From Phlebotomus papatasi (Eukaryota; Arthropoda; Insecta; Diptera; Psychodidae), in the NCBI RefSeq assembly GCF_024763615.1, contig NC_077222.1, positions 104,999,417 to 105,063,416 on the forward strand: DNA of 64,000 nt. Direction: 5' to 3'. The notes under the pieces were generated by a model. That model was not told the origin of the DNA, made no database searches, and worked only from the letters and a program-made list of their open reading frames with translations. Shown here in pieces: positions 11,826-22,163 of this stretch. The first letter of the stretch is position 1. Each line of letters opens with the position of its first letter. The translations under genes and the position numbers were made by a program.

Positions 11826-12585
11826 TTTGTCTAAAACTTACCGAAAATTGAAATACTCAGCGCTACTTACAGTGACCAATTTCGTCCGACCCAATGCCTA
11901 AGTAAATGTATGAGTCTTGAAATCAAAACTCCCCTGTCGATGGAGAAACCCATTTAACCGGTATCTTCAATTCATCAGGCTAATTCAACCCGAACGAACA
12001 ATTTTCCTAAAAAAGGGTGTTACTATAGACCTGTCTTCGAATGAGTAAATGGAGGATATATCGAGGTACCGAATTATACCGACAAATTTACAAATACCTA
12101 GCTTTGGACAACCCAGTTTTTTATTTAAGATGAAACAGGTTGACAGCCAGAAAATGTCAACGGTATCTTCACTTAGAAGCTTAACTTTTGGACAAAATAC
12201 CATAGATTTCAAGGATTTTCAGATAATCCGATTGAGTGATCCACTCAATTTCTGGATCGGAGCTGTTAACGAAATTGGGATTAGGGATTAAACATCTAGA
12301 CATGCAGAGCACATTTCCTGCCCAACATGGCTTAATCCTAACCTGAGATACATTAACAATCTACAATATACCGGCAAATGAAATAAAAAGGTAGATGTGG
12401 AAAGAGATGCTAAGGGAATTCTAGATGTCAGGACTTCTGAAATGTATGAATATGTAGTCTGCGGTCACATAAGGGTGGTCAAACTTTCCGGTTACTTATG
12501 ACCCGGTTGCCTTTTATTAAAATAAAAATGAGGGGAACGGCTGTAGCGTTCTTTACATTACCTTCAATGAAGCAATGGAATTTAT
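11826..12585. other. No gene supported
   Basis: Old-looking AT-rich sequence. A frame of 80 codons at 12049-12291 overlaps one of 75 on the other strand; neither has a recognisable motif. Confidence 0.4.
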
Positions 12586-12589
12586 TTAT

Positions 12590-12740
12590 CAACTCAGGCG
12601 CGCTAGATACCCCGTCCGCCTTATCTTTATCCTCCCGAGGCCTAGAGAAACTCTAAAGAACGTTCCAGTGTACCGACCTTTGCTGGTGATCCACAAGGAG
12701 ATGGCAAAGTTCATTTCGACAATAGGGTAGCGGTCCTCCC
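12590..12740 (+). pseudogene. Second reverse-transcriptase relic (non-LTR)
   Basis: The plus strand reads RYPVRLIFILPRPRETLKN then VPVYRPLLVIHKEMAKF, which resembles RT block 1 of R1/Jockey-type LINEs (KLV-x-x-PKPG...SSYRPI-x-LL...GK). It ends at a stop near 12730. It is in the wrong order to be the same copy as the 10.6-kb relic. Confidence 0.35.
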
Positions 12741-12889
12741 AAATGATCTCATATTGCATGGAATCTTTAGCTTATAAACCACTAGTAAAGTATCATTCAA
12801 AATCTCACTTCGTTACTACTCGGAAGTCACAACTTGTAATAACAATACGTTTACATATGGATCCTATTTTCAGCCTATATATACGGGAT

Positions 12890-13065
12890 CTATACCTAAG
12901 GCTTAGCGGTATGGCCTAACTTCTCTGAATTCTTCTCAACTAAGACTTCTTGGAAGATTTTGACTTAGACCTGGTGGTTAATGATCAATAATTCTGGATC
13001 CTAAAAAAACAATCAAATTGTTGACTTTCGGGTAGTAGGCTGAACTTCAAGTCTGAAGATCATAA
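12890..13065. mobile_element. CGGGCTTCAGACC MITE, copy 4 (decayed)
   Basis: ACGGGATCTATACCTAAGGC at the left; AACTTCAAGTCTGAAGATC at the right, inverted. The interior retains AAACAATCAAATTGTTG. Confidence 0.5.
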
Positions 13066-13832
13066 TAGGAGATCAAAGAATAAAATAAATTTGCGTTGAT
13101 TCAATAGAAGCTGCTCAGAGATGCAGAGCAGATAGGGATAAAGATGATCCCTAGAATAAAAGTTTACAGGAAATTGCGATTCTTTGTTCCAGGGGTTCCA
13201 GCTATTATAAGCAGAATCGTATAAATGAACGTTGTCCACTGCGAACTTTACTAAGAAGAAGTGATATGATGCACAGGCAGTGTAGACAGAAAGGTGATCA
13301 ACCTGGTGGAATGTGCTTCTACTGAAACGGGTATTGTAAAGGTCAAGACCAAAATTGCAATCCTGAGTTATCAAAAGAAACCAACTACGTAGACGAGTTA
13401 AAAAAAATGTGATAGAGGTTGTTGCCGTATTAGGTCAAGATTTTGGTATTCTCTTAAGAATAAATTATATTGTGCTCATAAAAACAAAAAATTTTATGGT
13501 AAAAATAAATGAAACAGGATGAATAATAAAAAGAAAACATATCGTGGAGTTTTCAATCCCGTCTTCTCGCGAAATTAATGTGTTTATTCACTTTCACTGT
13601 TTCTTTGTTTTGTATTCTTAACAAAATCTCTTCTTGGAATCTCGACCGAAGACCCAAAAACATAAGAATTGAATAAAGATTTGGGAATTGACACATATTG
13701 AGTTGCTTCGCGTGTAGCTGGATGCATTTTAAAGTTATTTCTCCTGTTTCATCAATAAAACGAATAAATTAAATTCAGGTTTAGTCGCCAAAACAAGTTG
13801 CAAGAGAATCTTTTGTTCTGATTAGTCTCGCC
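13066..13832. other. 5' flank of the TIL gene, no gene seen
   Basis: One minus-strand frame of 104 codons (13374-13060) starts at an ATG but has no domain, signal peptide or splice partner. The region most likely holds upstream regulatory sequence of the TIL gene. Confidence 0.4.
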
Positions 13833-13869
13833 TCTTAAATTCGGGAGAATTTTGCAAATTGGTTCAGTC
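13833..13869 (+). promoter_or_regulatory. Candidate core promoter of the TIL gene
   Basis: TTCAGTCT at 13863-13870 matches the arthropod initiator consensus, about 29 nt before the start ATG. A weak TATA-like CTTAAAT lies at 13833-13839, about 30 nt upstream of the initiator A. No downstream promoter element is evident. The call rests on motif and spacing only. Confidence 0.4.
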
Positions 13870-13894
13870 TCTGTTTGAATCTTCATTGAGTACC

Positions 13895-14030
13895 ATGAAG
13901 TTTTGGAGAGTCAAGTTCTTATGGATTTCACAAATTATTTTGTTGGGAATATTGATCAAGTGCAGGAATGTATACTGTGTACGTGTTTATCCGAGTTATA
14001 CCGTTCCTCGTTTGAACTTGAATTACACAG
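13895..14030 (+). other. Exon 1 (coding): signal peptide and start of linker
   Basis: 136 nt: 45 codons plus one base. It encodes the signal peptide and the Tyr/Pro-containing start of the mature chain. The donor is ACAG/GTTCGT. The frame stays open through the intron for 13 more codons to a stop at 14066-14068, so retention would give a short truncated secreted peptide. The joined frame is favoured because the downstream phase matches exactly. Confidence 0.8.
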
Positions 14031-17000
14031 GTTCGTTATTGATATTGTTTGGTTTTTTCCTGATCTGAAACGCTTTTGAATTTACACTAGATTCTGCGGA
14101 AGAGTTGACTGATTCTGAGGAGTTTAGACATAAACCTCCAAAAAATAAACCACCTTATGGGAATTACGGACAAGCGAGTGTTCCGAAGTGTTCGCGGTAT
14201 GAGGAGTATTCATCATGTGGACCACTTTGTGAAGATGATTGCTCCAATAAATGCCAAGGACAAGCCACAGGTTGCAAGAAGGGTTGCTTCTGCAAAAATG
14301 GATATGTTCGACATTCATCAGGAAGATGCATACCTATTGCATCTTGTTCACGTAAGTACATCTAACAAAACCAATACAGTGCCCAGGTTGAACCCGTTGA
14401 ACACCATTTGACAAATCTTCTTGCAGAATACACTTGTCCCCGCAATGAAGAATGGAAAGAGTGTGGTGAAGCCCCTTACTGCGAAGCAATTTGTGGATAC
14501 CAGGGAAGAAATTGCGATGATAGCATTCAATGTCCAGGTTGCTTCTGTCGAAAAGGCTACTACCGTCACCCGGAAACGTATTCTTGCGTCACCTACAACC
14601 AATGTCCATCGGAAGAACCTCAGTGTCCCGCGGGAGAAGTGTACAAGTCTTGTGGATATTCCAAAGATGAACAATGCCAGTTTTACGGTGGGGATTATTA
14701 CTCCGAGAAATGCAAACCCGGATGTTACTGCATCAATGGTTATGTAAGGATCGACGGTCAGTGCGTACCGAAATATAAATGTCCCAAACTATGTCCAGCA
14801 AATGAAGAGTACAGCTCATGTGGAAACTCATGTAAAGAATCTTGTTCCACAACCGATAGCGACTGTCATAAACCTTGTGAATCGGGATGTTTTTGCATTG
14901 CTGGGTACAAGAGGATCGATGGTGTTTGTCTGCAAAAATCCTACTGTCCTCCGCCAAAGTGTCAAGGACCGAATGAGATATACATACCTTGTGGAAAATC
15001 TTGCTACGAAGATTGTTCGAAAACCCCAAAAGATTGTTCATACGAAACCTGCACCAGTGGTTGTTACTGTAAACCCAATTACAAAAGGGTTAATGGTGAA
15101 TGCGTTCCACAAGACAACTGCCCACCACCGGAATGTCCGGTACATGAAGTCTACAGTTCTTGTGGAAACCCATGCTACGATGAATGTGGAAAAGCCAAGT
15201 CCGATTGTCAGAGTGGAAAGTGCTACGCAGGATGTTACTGTGAGAAAGGATTCAAGAGGATAGATGGTGTATGTGTCCCAGAGTCCAAATGCGAATCCTC
15301 AAGTACGAAATGTGAAGGTCAAAATGAGATCTACAAAAAGTGTGGAAAGAGTTGCTACGAGGACTGTTCGAAATCGCAGAAGGATTGCCGCTATGAAACC
15401 TGCTACTCGGGATGTTTCTGCAAACCCAGATACAAGAGAGTTGATGGAGCATGTGTTCCGGAAAAAGAGTGCCCACCTCCAGAATGTCCACCTCATGAAG
15501 TTTATATAACTTGTGGAAACTCTTGCTACGATGAATGTGGAAAGACCAAGTCTGATTGTCAGGGTGGAAAGTGCTACGAGGGGTGTTACTGCCAGGATGG
15601 GTACAAGAGAATAGATGGTGTTTGCGTTCCGGAGTTCAAATGCGAACCCGTAATTCCAAAATGTCAGGGACAAAATGAAATCTACAAAAAGTGTGGAAAG
15701 ACTTGTTACGAAGACTGCTCAAAAACTCAGAAGGATTGCTTTTACGAAGCCTGTACCTCAGGGTGTTTCTGCAAACCGAATTTCAAGAGAGTTGATGGAA
15801 GTTGCGTTCCGGAAGATGAGTGTCCTCCTCCCGAATGTCCAGCAAATGAAGTTTATATAACTTGTGGAAACTCTTGCTACGATGAATGTGGAAAAAGTAA
15901 GTCGGACTGTCAGAGTGGAAAGTGCTACGAAGGGTGTTACTGCCAGGATGGATACAAAAGGATAGACGGTGTATGTGTTCCAAAGTTCAAATGCGAACCA
16001 TTAATTCCAAAATGTCAAGCGCAAAATGAAATCTACAAAAAGTGTGGAAAGACCTGTTACGAAGATTGCTCGAAAACGCAGAAAGATTGCTTTTACGAAA
16101 CCTGTTTCTCAGGATGTTTCTGCAAGCCTAATTTCAAAAGAGTTGATGGAGAATGTGTTCCACAGGAGGAATGCCTTTCACCGGAATGTCCGGTATATGA
16201 AGTCTACAGCACTTGTGGAAACTCTTGCTACGATGAATGTGGAAAGACCAAATCAGATTGTCAGAGTGACAAGTGCTTTGCTGGATGTTACTGTCAGAAA
16301 GGATTCAAAAGGATTGATGGCGTATGTGTCCCGGAATATAAATGTGGACCTCCGAAATGTCTGCTACCAAATGAGGTCTACAAGAAGTGTGGAAGGATCT
16401 GCGATGATCAATGTGACTCTGTACACTTCAAGTGTTTGAGGGAAAGTTGTTTTTCTGGGTGTTTCTGTTCGGAAGGATATAAAAGGATTGGAGGAGCATG
16501 CTTACCGGAGTCTACATGTCCGCCTGCGCCGTGTGGACCAAATGAAATATACTCCAAGTGTGGAAGGAAATGTGACGAAGAATGCAATATATTCAATGGT
16601 CCCTGCAAAACTGAACTCTGCTACCCAGGATGTTTCTGTCAGGAAGGATTTACTAGGATTAATGGATCTTGCGTACCAGAATCCCTGTGTAAATGTCCTT
16701 ATAATGAGAGGTATGCTTACAGTAGTGAGTGTAGTGAACAGTGTTTGGCAACGCCAAAGGATTGTGAAGGAACATTGGAAACCTTCCGGTGCTCCTGCAA
16801 GGATGGATTTAAACGAATCAATGGTCTGTGTTTGGACGAAAATCTCTGTCAGTGTTCAGAAAATGAGGAATATGCTTACGGAAATTCTTGTCAAGAGAAA
16901 TGTGGCGTCGGTCCACAAGAATGCAAGGGTGAAGCTTGCTACAAGGGTTGCTTCTGCAGAGAAGGATACCGCAGAGTAAGTGGAAAGTGTGTTGCGGAAT

Positions 17001-20000
17001 CTCAATGTCCTTGTGGGAAATACGAAGAGTACAATTATGGAAATGACTGTTACGAAGAATGCTCAAAGGATCCAAAACTGTGCCGAAGTGTAGAAACCTA
17101 CAAGAAATGCACCTGCATTGAAGGATACAAAAGGATTTACGGATACTGTATGCCAGATACCAAATGCAAATGCCTCGTCAATGAGATAGTAACTTACTCA
17201 AATGATTGTTTTGAGCAATGTGGAACGGATCCAGCAAAATGTGCTGAACAGGATACAATAAGAGGGTGCGCTTGCAGACCAGGGTACGTCCGAATAAATG
17301 GCCAGTGCGTTCCAGATAGTGAATGTCCTTGTTCATTTAATGAAGAGTACGTTGTGGGGAATTCATGCGAAGAAGAATGCAATGCTACTCCAGATAGTTG
17401 CAAGGAAGTGGCGTCCTATAAAAGATGCTCCTGCAGGAGTGGATTTAAAAGAATTGATGGCCTATGCACGGAACAATTCCGATGTCCTTGTGGGAAGAAT
17501 GAAATTTACAAATTTGGTAACCCTTGCAGTGAAGATTGTTCAAAGACTGCATACTACTGCGACAAAGAAGAATCCTACCAAGGATGTTTCTGCAAGGAAG
17601 GATACAAGAGGATCAATGGAAAGTGTGTGGAATATTCAGCTTGCAAATGTGGGAGTAATGAGGTGTTTACCTACGGGAATTATTGTGACGAATCATGTGA
17701 CTATACTTTGACCTGTGATAGTTCGTCAACAGAACTCAGGTGCGTCTGTCTTCCATTCCACAAGAGGATCGACGGAGACTGTGTCCATCAATCGAACTGC
17801 AAATGTGGAGAAAATGAAGAGTATAGAATCACAGAGGATGGGGTAAGCACGTGTGTCTGTAAGGATGGATTCAGGAAGGAAAATCGTAAGTGTGTTCCTT
17901 ACAATGAGACAAACTGCGGTCCAAATGAGATTTATTCCACATCAAACGAATGCACTGAACAATGTGGAACTGATCCAGCAACATGTGGTACGCCAGTTTC
18001 CCAACAAAGATGCCTCTGTCAACCAGGATACGTCAGGATAGATGGAGTTTGTGTTCCTCGTTCCAATTGTCTATGTGGAGCAAATGAAGAGTACACCTAC
18101 TCCAGTGAATGTATCGAAAGATGTGAAGAAAATGAAGATACGTGCAAACACGAAGTTCAGTATGAGCGATGTACGTGTTTGAAGTCGTACAAGAGGATTG
18201 ATGGGGTATGCGAACCAGATATAAACTGTGAATGCCCGGAAAATGAACACATGAGGCTTCTTAACGAATGTTTCGAAGCATGTGGAACAGATCCTCGTGA
18301 ATGTGCACGTCAAGACGTGGTACGTGGGTGTACTTGTGACGTAGACTATGTAAGAGTAGATGGGAAATGTGTTCCTGATGTCGAAGCGTGCATTTGTCCG
18401 GAGAACGAAGCATACCTAAGATCAAATGACTGCCTAGATAGTTGCGACAAAACAATCGATGATTGCGCTAATGATTTAGCATATCGTAGATGCGGTTGCA
18501 TAGAAGGCTTCAAAAGAATCGACGGCCAATGCGTAAATCATACCAACTGTCCTTGTGGAGAAAATGAAGAATACGGTTACGGAAATGAATGCTTCGAGAC
18601 TTGTGGAACTGATCCAATTAAGTGTGCTAGATTACCAACCGACAAGCGTTGTGTTTGCAAAAAAGATCACGTAAGGATTGATGGAGACTGTGTTCATATC
18701 TCCAACTGTCCATGTGGAGAAAATGAAGAGTATACTTCCTCTAGTAAATGCATTGAGCAATGTGGAGAAAACGAGGAAACCTGCAAAGATAAGCGCGAGT
18801 ATAGGCGATGTACATGTTTGGCAACGTATAAACGGATTGATGGACTATGCGTACCAGACACAGAATGCGGTGACTGTCCTGAGAATGAGGTAATGGCCTA
18901 CATGAATGATTGCTTGGAGACATGTGGCACAGATCCCGCTGAATGTGCTCAGGAACCTAGAGTTCGCAAATGCTTTTGCGTGATCGGATACGAGAGGGTA
19001 GATGGCAAGTGCGTAGATTCAAATATAGTATGTGGTACTGATTGTCCGAAAAATGAAGATTATAAACTAACAAGTGAGTGCCATGATTGGTGCAATAAAA
19101 CGAGATCGGAGTGTGATTATGAGTATAGGCAATACCGCCAATGCGGTTGCAAAGAAGGCTTCAAGAGATTCAATGGCGAATGCCTAGAAGATACCAACTG
19201 CCCTTGTCCGGATAATGAAGAATTCGGTTACGGAAATGAATGCTTCGAGACTTGTGGAACTGATCCTCTTGTTTGCGCATTACTTCCAACACAGAAGCGT
19301 TGTGTTTGCAAAGAAGGTCACGTGAGAATAGGGACGGACTGTGTCCCTTATAGCGAGTGTCCTTGCGGAGAAAACGAACAGTATAGGCCATCCAGTGAAT
19401 GTATTGAGAAATGTGAAGAAGATGAAGAGACATGCCAGGATGAAAATCAGTATTGGCGATGTTCGTGTCTTGATCAATATAAGAGAATAAATGAGAAATG
19501 TGTACCAGATACAAAATGTGAATGTCCAGAAAATGAACATATGGATAATAGAAATGAATGCTTCGAATCATGTGGAACAAATCCTCGTGAATGCTTACTT
19601 CAACCGACGACTCGTAGATGCTTTTGTGACTCTGATCATGTAAGAATAGACGGTGTATGCGAACCTGAGGTGGAACATTGCACTTGTCCAGAAAACGAAG
19701 AACTTAGGAGAACAAATGATTGTTTGGATAGTTGCGATGGAACGCTCAGTACATGTATTAATGAATTTACATATCTACATTGCGCTTGCATAGAAGGCTT
19801 CAGAAAAATCGATGGTGTATGTGTAAATGATACCAACTGCCCCTGTAAGGAAAACGAAGTGTTCGATTACGGAAATGAATGCTTCGAGACTTGTGGAACT
19901 GATCCTCTCGTTTGTGCACTGCTTCCAACAGAGAAACGTTGTGTCTGCAAGGCAGATCATGTGAGAATCGGTGAAGATTGTGTTCCAGATTCGCAATGCA

Positions 20001-20749
20001 TGTGCGAACGGTTCGAGGAATACACCTACGGAAATGAATGTATAGAAGATTGCGAGATGTCGAACTCGGACTGTAGAAATGAGCACTCTTACAAGAGATG
20101 CACATGCTTAAACGGGCACAAGAGAATAGGTACTGCATGCGTTCCAGATACCGATTGTACGTGCGATACCAATGAAGCCTACCGATATGGTAGCCAATGT
20201 TTAGAGGACTGTCGCAATACTCCTGCGGATTGTACCCAAGCCGAATGCGAACGGGGATGCTTCTGTGCTGAAGGATTCAAGAGATTCGGTGAAACCTGCC
20301 TACCCGAGGAGCGCTGTGAGTGCGGAGACAATGAAGAATACAGATGTGACTGGGACTGCAATGATGATTGTGAAGGATTGGACATGAGCTGTTTATTAAG
20401 TCCCTGTACGCCTGGATGCTACTGCGTAGAAGGAACCCGAAGGATCAATGGCGAATGCGTTGATCAGAACCGCTGTACTTGCCGAAGAGGAAATGAAGTG
20501 TTTACTTGTGGAAGGAGGTGCGCGGAAAGCTGTGAGGATATTCCGGATTGTTTAAGTGAACCATGTGTATCTGGATGCTACTGCAGACAAGAGCATCATC
20601 GAAGGATCAATAATATATGTCGCAGCATGAGTGCTTGCGTCATCCTTGAAAACACTGGTAAAACTTTGGGTCACATAGAACACCGTACCAATCAAACGTC
20701 TTATGCAACGAAATACGGTACTCGGGGTCATATAGTTTTTAAGCCATAA
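13895..20749 (+). CDS. Giant secreted protein of 39 tandem TIL-type cysteine modules
   Basis: Joined from exons 13895-14030, 14091-14351 and 14427-20749; both introns are phase 1 with GT-AG borders, and the sum (6,720 nt) is a whole number of codons, giving 2,239 residues. The start ATG follows an initiator-like site and begins a signal peptide: basic n-region MKFWRVK, hydrophobic core to about residue 22, likely cleavage near residue 30-35. A Pro/acidic linker follows, then 39 modules of 50-57 residues with the pattern C-x-NE-x-Y...C...C-x-C...(K/V)RIDG-x-C-VP...C. This is the trypsin-inhibitor-like (TIL) fold known from Ascaris-type protease inhibitors, mucins and zonadhesin. I see no von Willebrand D or C8 domain, so it is not an ordinary mucin or hemolectin. 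Family knowledge suggests protease inhibition or an extracellular scaffold; the function is inferred only. About 340 cysteines imply secretion and oxidative folding. N-glycosylation sequons occur (NAT, NET, NHT, NKT, NDT). A 36-residue Cys-free tail ends the protein. GC is higher than in the flanks, as expected for coding DNA. Confidence 0.88.
14031..14090 (+). other. Intron 1 (60 bp, phase 1)
   Basis: GT at 14031 and TTTACACTAG ending at 14090. The length is typical of insect short introns. Joining 14030 to 14091 restores a GAT codon and leads straight into the exon 2 frame. Confidence 0.75.
14091..14351 (+). other. Exon 2: linker plus a single 10-Cys TIL module
   Basis: 261 nt, phase 1 at both ends, so the exon could be skipped or duplicated without a frameshift. 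It encodes an acidic then Pro/Lys-rich linker (EELTDSEE..., PPKNKPPYG) and one complete 10-cysteine TIL module. The module begins at the KC-SRYEEYSSC segment and ends SC. The donor is C/GTAAGT, close to the consensus. Confidence 0.8.
14352..14426 (+). other. Intron 2 (75 bp, phase 1)
   Basis: Donor GTAAGT at 14352; acceptor CTTCTTGCAG ending at 14426, preceded by a pyrimidine stretch. Joining gives a CAA codon followed by the TAC-ACT-TGT that starts the first module of exon 3. Confidence 0.78.
14960..16357 (+). repeat. Coding higher-order repeat 1: four A-B module pairs (~351 bp)
   Basis: Modules 4-11 alternate between type A (CxxQNEIYKKCGK, YEDCSKTQKDC) and type B (CPxxEVYxxCGNSCYDECGK, SDCQSGKC). 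Type A modules start at 14960, 15311, 15662 and 16013, and module 12 starts at 16358. The periods are therefore 351, 351, 351 and 345 bp. Members of one type are far more alike than A is to B, so two-module blocks were duplicated as a unit, probably recently. Confidence 0.85.
16694..20161 (+). repeat. Block of 22 modules, 20 of them 8-Cys TIL variants
   Basis: Modules 14-35. Twenty have exactly eight cysteines, with the spacing expected if the second and sixth canonical cysteines were removed together. In the known TIL fold these pair with each other (C1-C7, C2-C6, C3-C5, C4-C10, C8-C9). Module 15 retains the sixth without the second. Module 21 (near 17806-17923) lacks the whole C3-C5 section and keeps five cysteines. 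The C2-C6 disulfide normally holds the reactive-site loop, so these modules are less likely to act as canonical inhibitors. Confidence 0.8.
18074..20002 (+). repeat. Coding higher-order repeat 2: three four-module blocks (639-651 bp)
   Basis: Modules 23-26, 27-30 and 31-34 follow the same order of four subtypes: (ENE-Y..SSxC..EENEETC), (PENEHM...GTDPREC), (PENExxLxxNDCLDSCD) and (ENEEYGYGNECFETCGTDP). Blocks begin at 18074, 18713 and 19364, and module 35 begins at 20003. The periods are 639, 651 and 639 bp. This unit is twice the module number of the first higher-order repeat, so two separate amplification events shaped one exon. Confidence 0.82.
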
Positions 20750-20999
20750 GCTTTTTAGTATCATTCTGTGCGATACTTTAGCTGCTTTCATACAGTCTAG
20801 CTTGGAGAAAATGGTTGCGGTTGACTCATGTTTACTAAAAAATTAATCAAATTTATTTCGCTTACAATTAAACGAGCAGAAGAACAAGTTATTTGGTCAT
20901 CTGAATGATACTAGCTTGACGGAGCTTTTATAGTTTTTATAGATTCCACCTCGTATATTTTATTCCTAAAAGATTGTATGGGATTATTTGAAAATAAGA

Positions 21000-21005
21000 A
21001 ATAAA
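21000..21005 (+). terminator. Polyadenylation signal AATAAA for the TIL gene
   Basis: The first AATAAA after the stop codon, about 250 nt downstream of 20749, in AT-rich sequence followed by TG-containing sequence. It gives a plausible 3' UTR of about 270 nt. Confidence 0.5.
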
Positions 21006-21219
21006 TGAAATAATTTGTGACTACAAATACATTGACTTTTGATGCTGATCGATAAATACGTCCCATACTTGTCCTTCAAGCGGAATCGTGATCGTTTTCA
21101 TCACGGCAGAGAGTTGGTCTAGTACAAGTACCTAGGAGATCTAGTACAAGTAGAACAAAAATCAGAGATTACAATTCTGAAATTCACAAAGAAGGTTACA
21201 GCGTTACTGATGTACAGAC

Positions 21220-21523
21220 TGGTGGCAGCCTAAATCCCGAACGCCAAAATCCAGAAAAAGCCAAAATCCCGAAAGTTGAATTCCCGAAAGCCAAAATCCC
21301 GAATTTTCAAAATCATGAAAGGGATGAAATTATATGGAGGAAAATGTTTGGAATAATTTCCTAAGACACAAAAGATTTCCCTTTGCCTCCAGCAAGCGCG
21401 GATACAATCGCGGGAGTAGCTATGACACTTTTAAGAATTCGGGATTTTGGCTTTCGGGATTTTGGCTTTCGAGATTTTGGCGTTCGGGATTTTGGCGTTC
21501 GGGATTTTTGCCAGGACCCGTTC
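21220..21523. mobile_element. Foldback-like MITE with CCCGAA-repeat arms
   Basis: The left arm repeats AAATCCCGAA(C/A)GCCAAAATCC about five times. The right arm is its inverse (GGATTTTGGCGTTCGGGATTT). The centre (GAAATTATATGGAGGAAAATG...CCTCCAGCAAGCG) matches the solo core at 10.8 kb. The arms are made of tandem ~17-bp units, as in foldback elements. Confidence 0.6.
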
Positions 21524-21599
21524 AGACATCTAGTACAGTAGGATGATCCTAATAAACTTTTAAGGAACGGGCGAAATCACCGGATTTCAAGTCATCCTC

Positions 21600-21662
21600 C
21601 GAAGAAAAACACTTCTACAATCTTGCCCAGAGCTTCCGGTCCTGGATATGGACCTTCAGAAT
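21600..21662. repeat. Fragment of a dispersed CTTGCCCAGAGCTTCCGGTCC-type repeat
   Basis: CTTGCCCAGAGCTTCCGG followed by TCCTGGATATGGACC recurs at 30600-30660 and, inverted, inside the element at 48271-48674. Confidence 0.45.
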
Positions 21663-21880
21663 TTTTTTCCAATGAGTAATAAATCATCTGTGGCTAGTAA
21701 AGATCAATTTTGATCGAGACAAGAAATTTTTCCAGTAGAAAGTTATTTTAGGTTAGTAAAAATATTAATTTTGGACAAGATAAATCTTATTTTGGTCAAA
21801 AAAAAACAAAATTAATCAGAAAAATCGACTTGGGCTAGTGAAAAATAATTTTGATTGGGGGAAATGGATTTTGCTTAGTA

Positions 21881-22162
21881 ATGGCTCAGGCACACCTTTT
21901 AGATCAAGAAAATTTCATGAAAAATCTAGTTTCATGAAGTCGAATTACAGATCCATTCCTTTCTCACATTTTTTGCATATGTCTATCTCATTCTATCGCA
22001 CTCTTCTTCTTCTCTTAAACATCACTCCAAATTCAATTTAGCTCAATCGAATTTGGTGTGCGAAAGAATGAGATTAGTCATATGCAAAATATGTGAGAAA
22101 GAAAGGGTTTCGAATTTCGACTTCATGAAATTTTCCTGATCTAGAAGGTGTCCCGGAGCCAT
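21881..22162. mobile_element. Palindromic MITE (ATGGCTCAGGCACACC family), copy 1
   Basis: ATGGCTCAGGCACACCTTTT at the left is inverted at the right (AAGGTGTCCCGGAGCCAT). Inverted identity extends inward through GATCA(A)GAAAATTTCATGAA and TTTGCATATG, so most of the 282 bp can fold on itself. Confidence 0.7.
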
Positions 22163-22163
22163 A

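Larger units (their letters stand above)
14427..20749 (+). other. Exon 3: 38 TIL modules in one 6.3-kb exon
   Basis: An uninterrupted reading frame of 6,323 nt ending in TAA at 20747-20749. I count 38 modules. Modules 1, 3-13, 37 and 38 keep ten cysteines. Module 2 has eight (third and fifth absent). Modules 14, 16-20 and 22-35 have eight (second and sixth absent). Modules 15 and 36 have nine, and module 21 has five. The expansion must have happened inside the exon, because no intron separates modules. Confidence 0.85.

Noticed and set aside
14124..20791. Many minus-strand and off-frame frames inside the TIL gene
   Set aside because: Shadows of the cysteine-rich coding frame; they show periodic junk peptides matching the module period.
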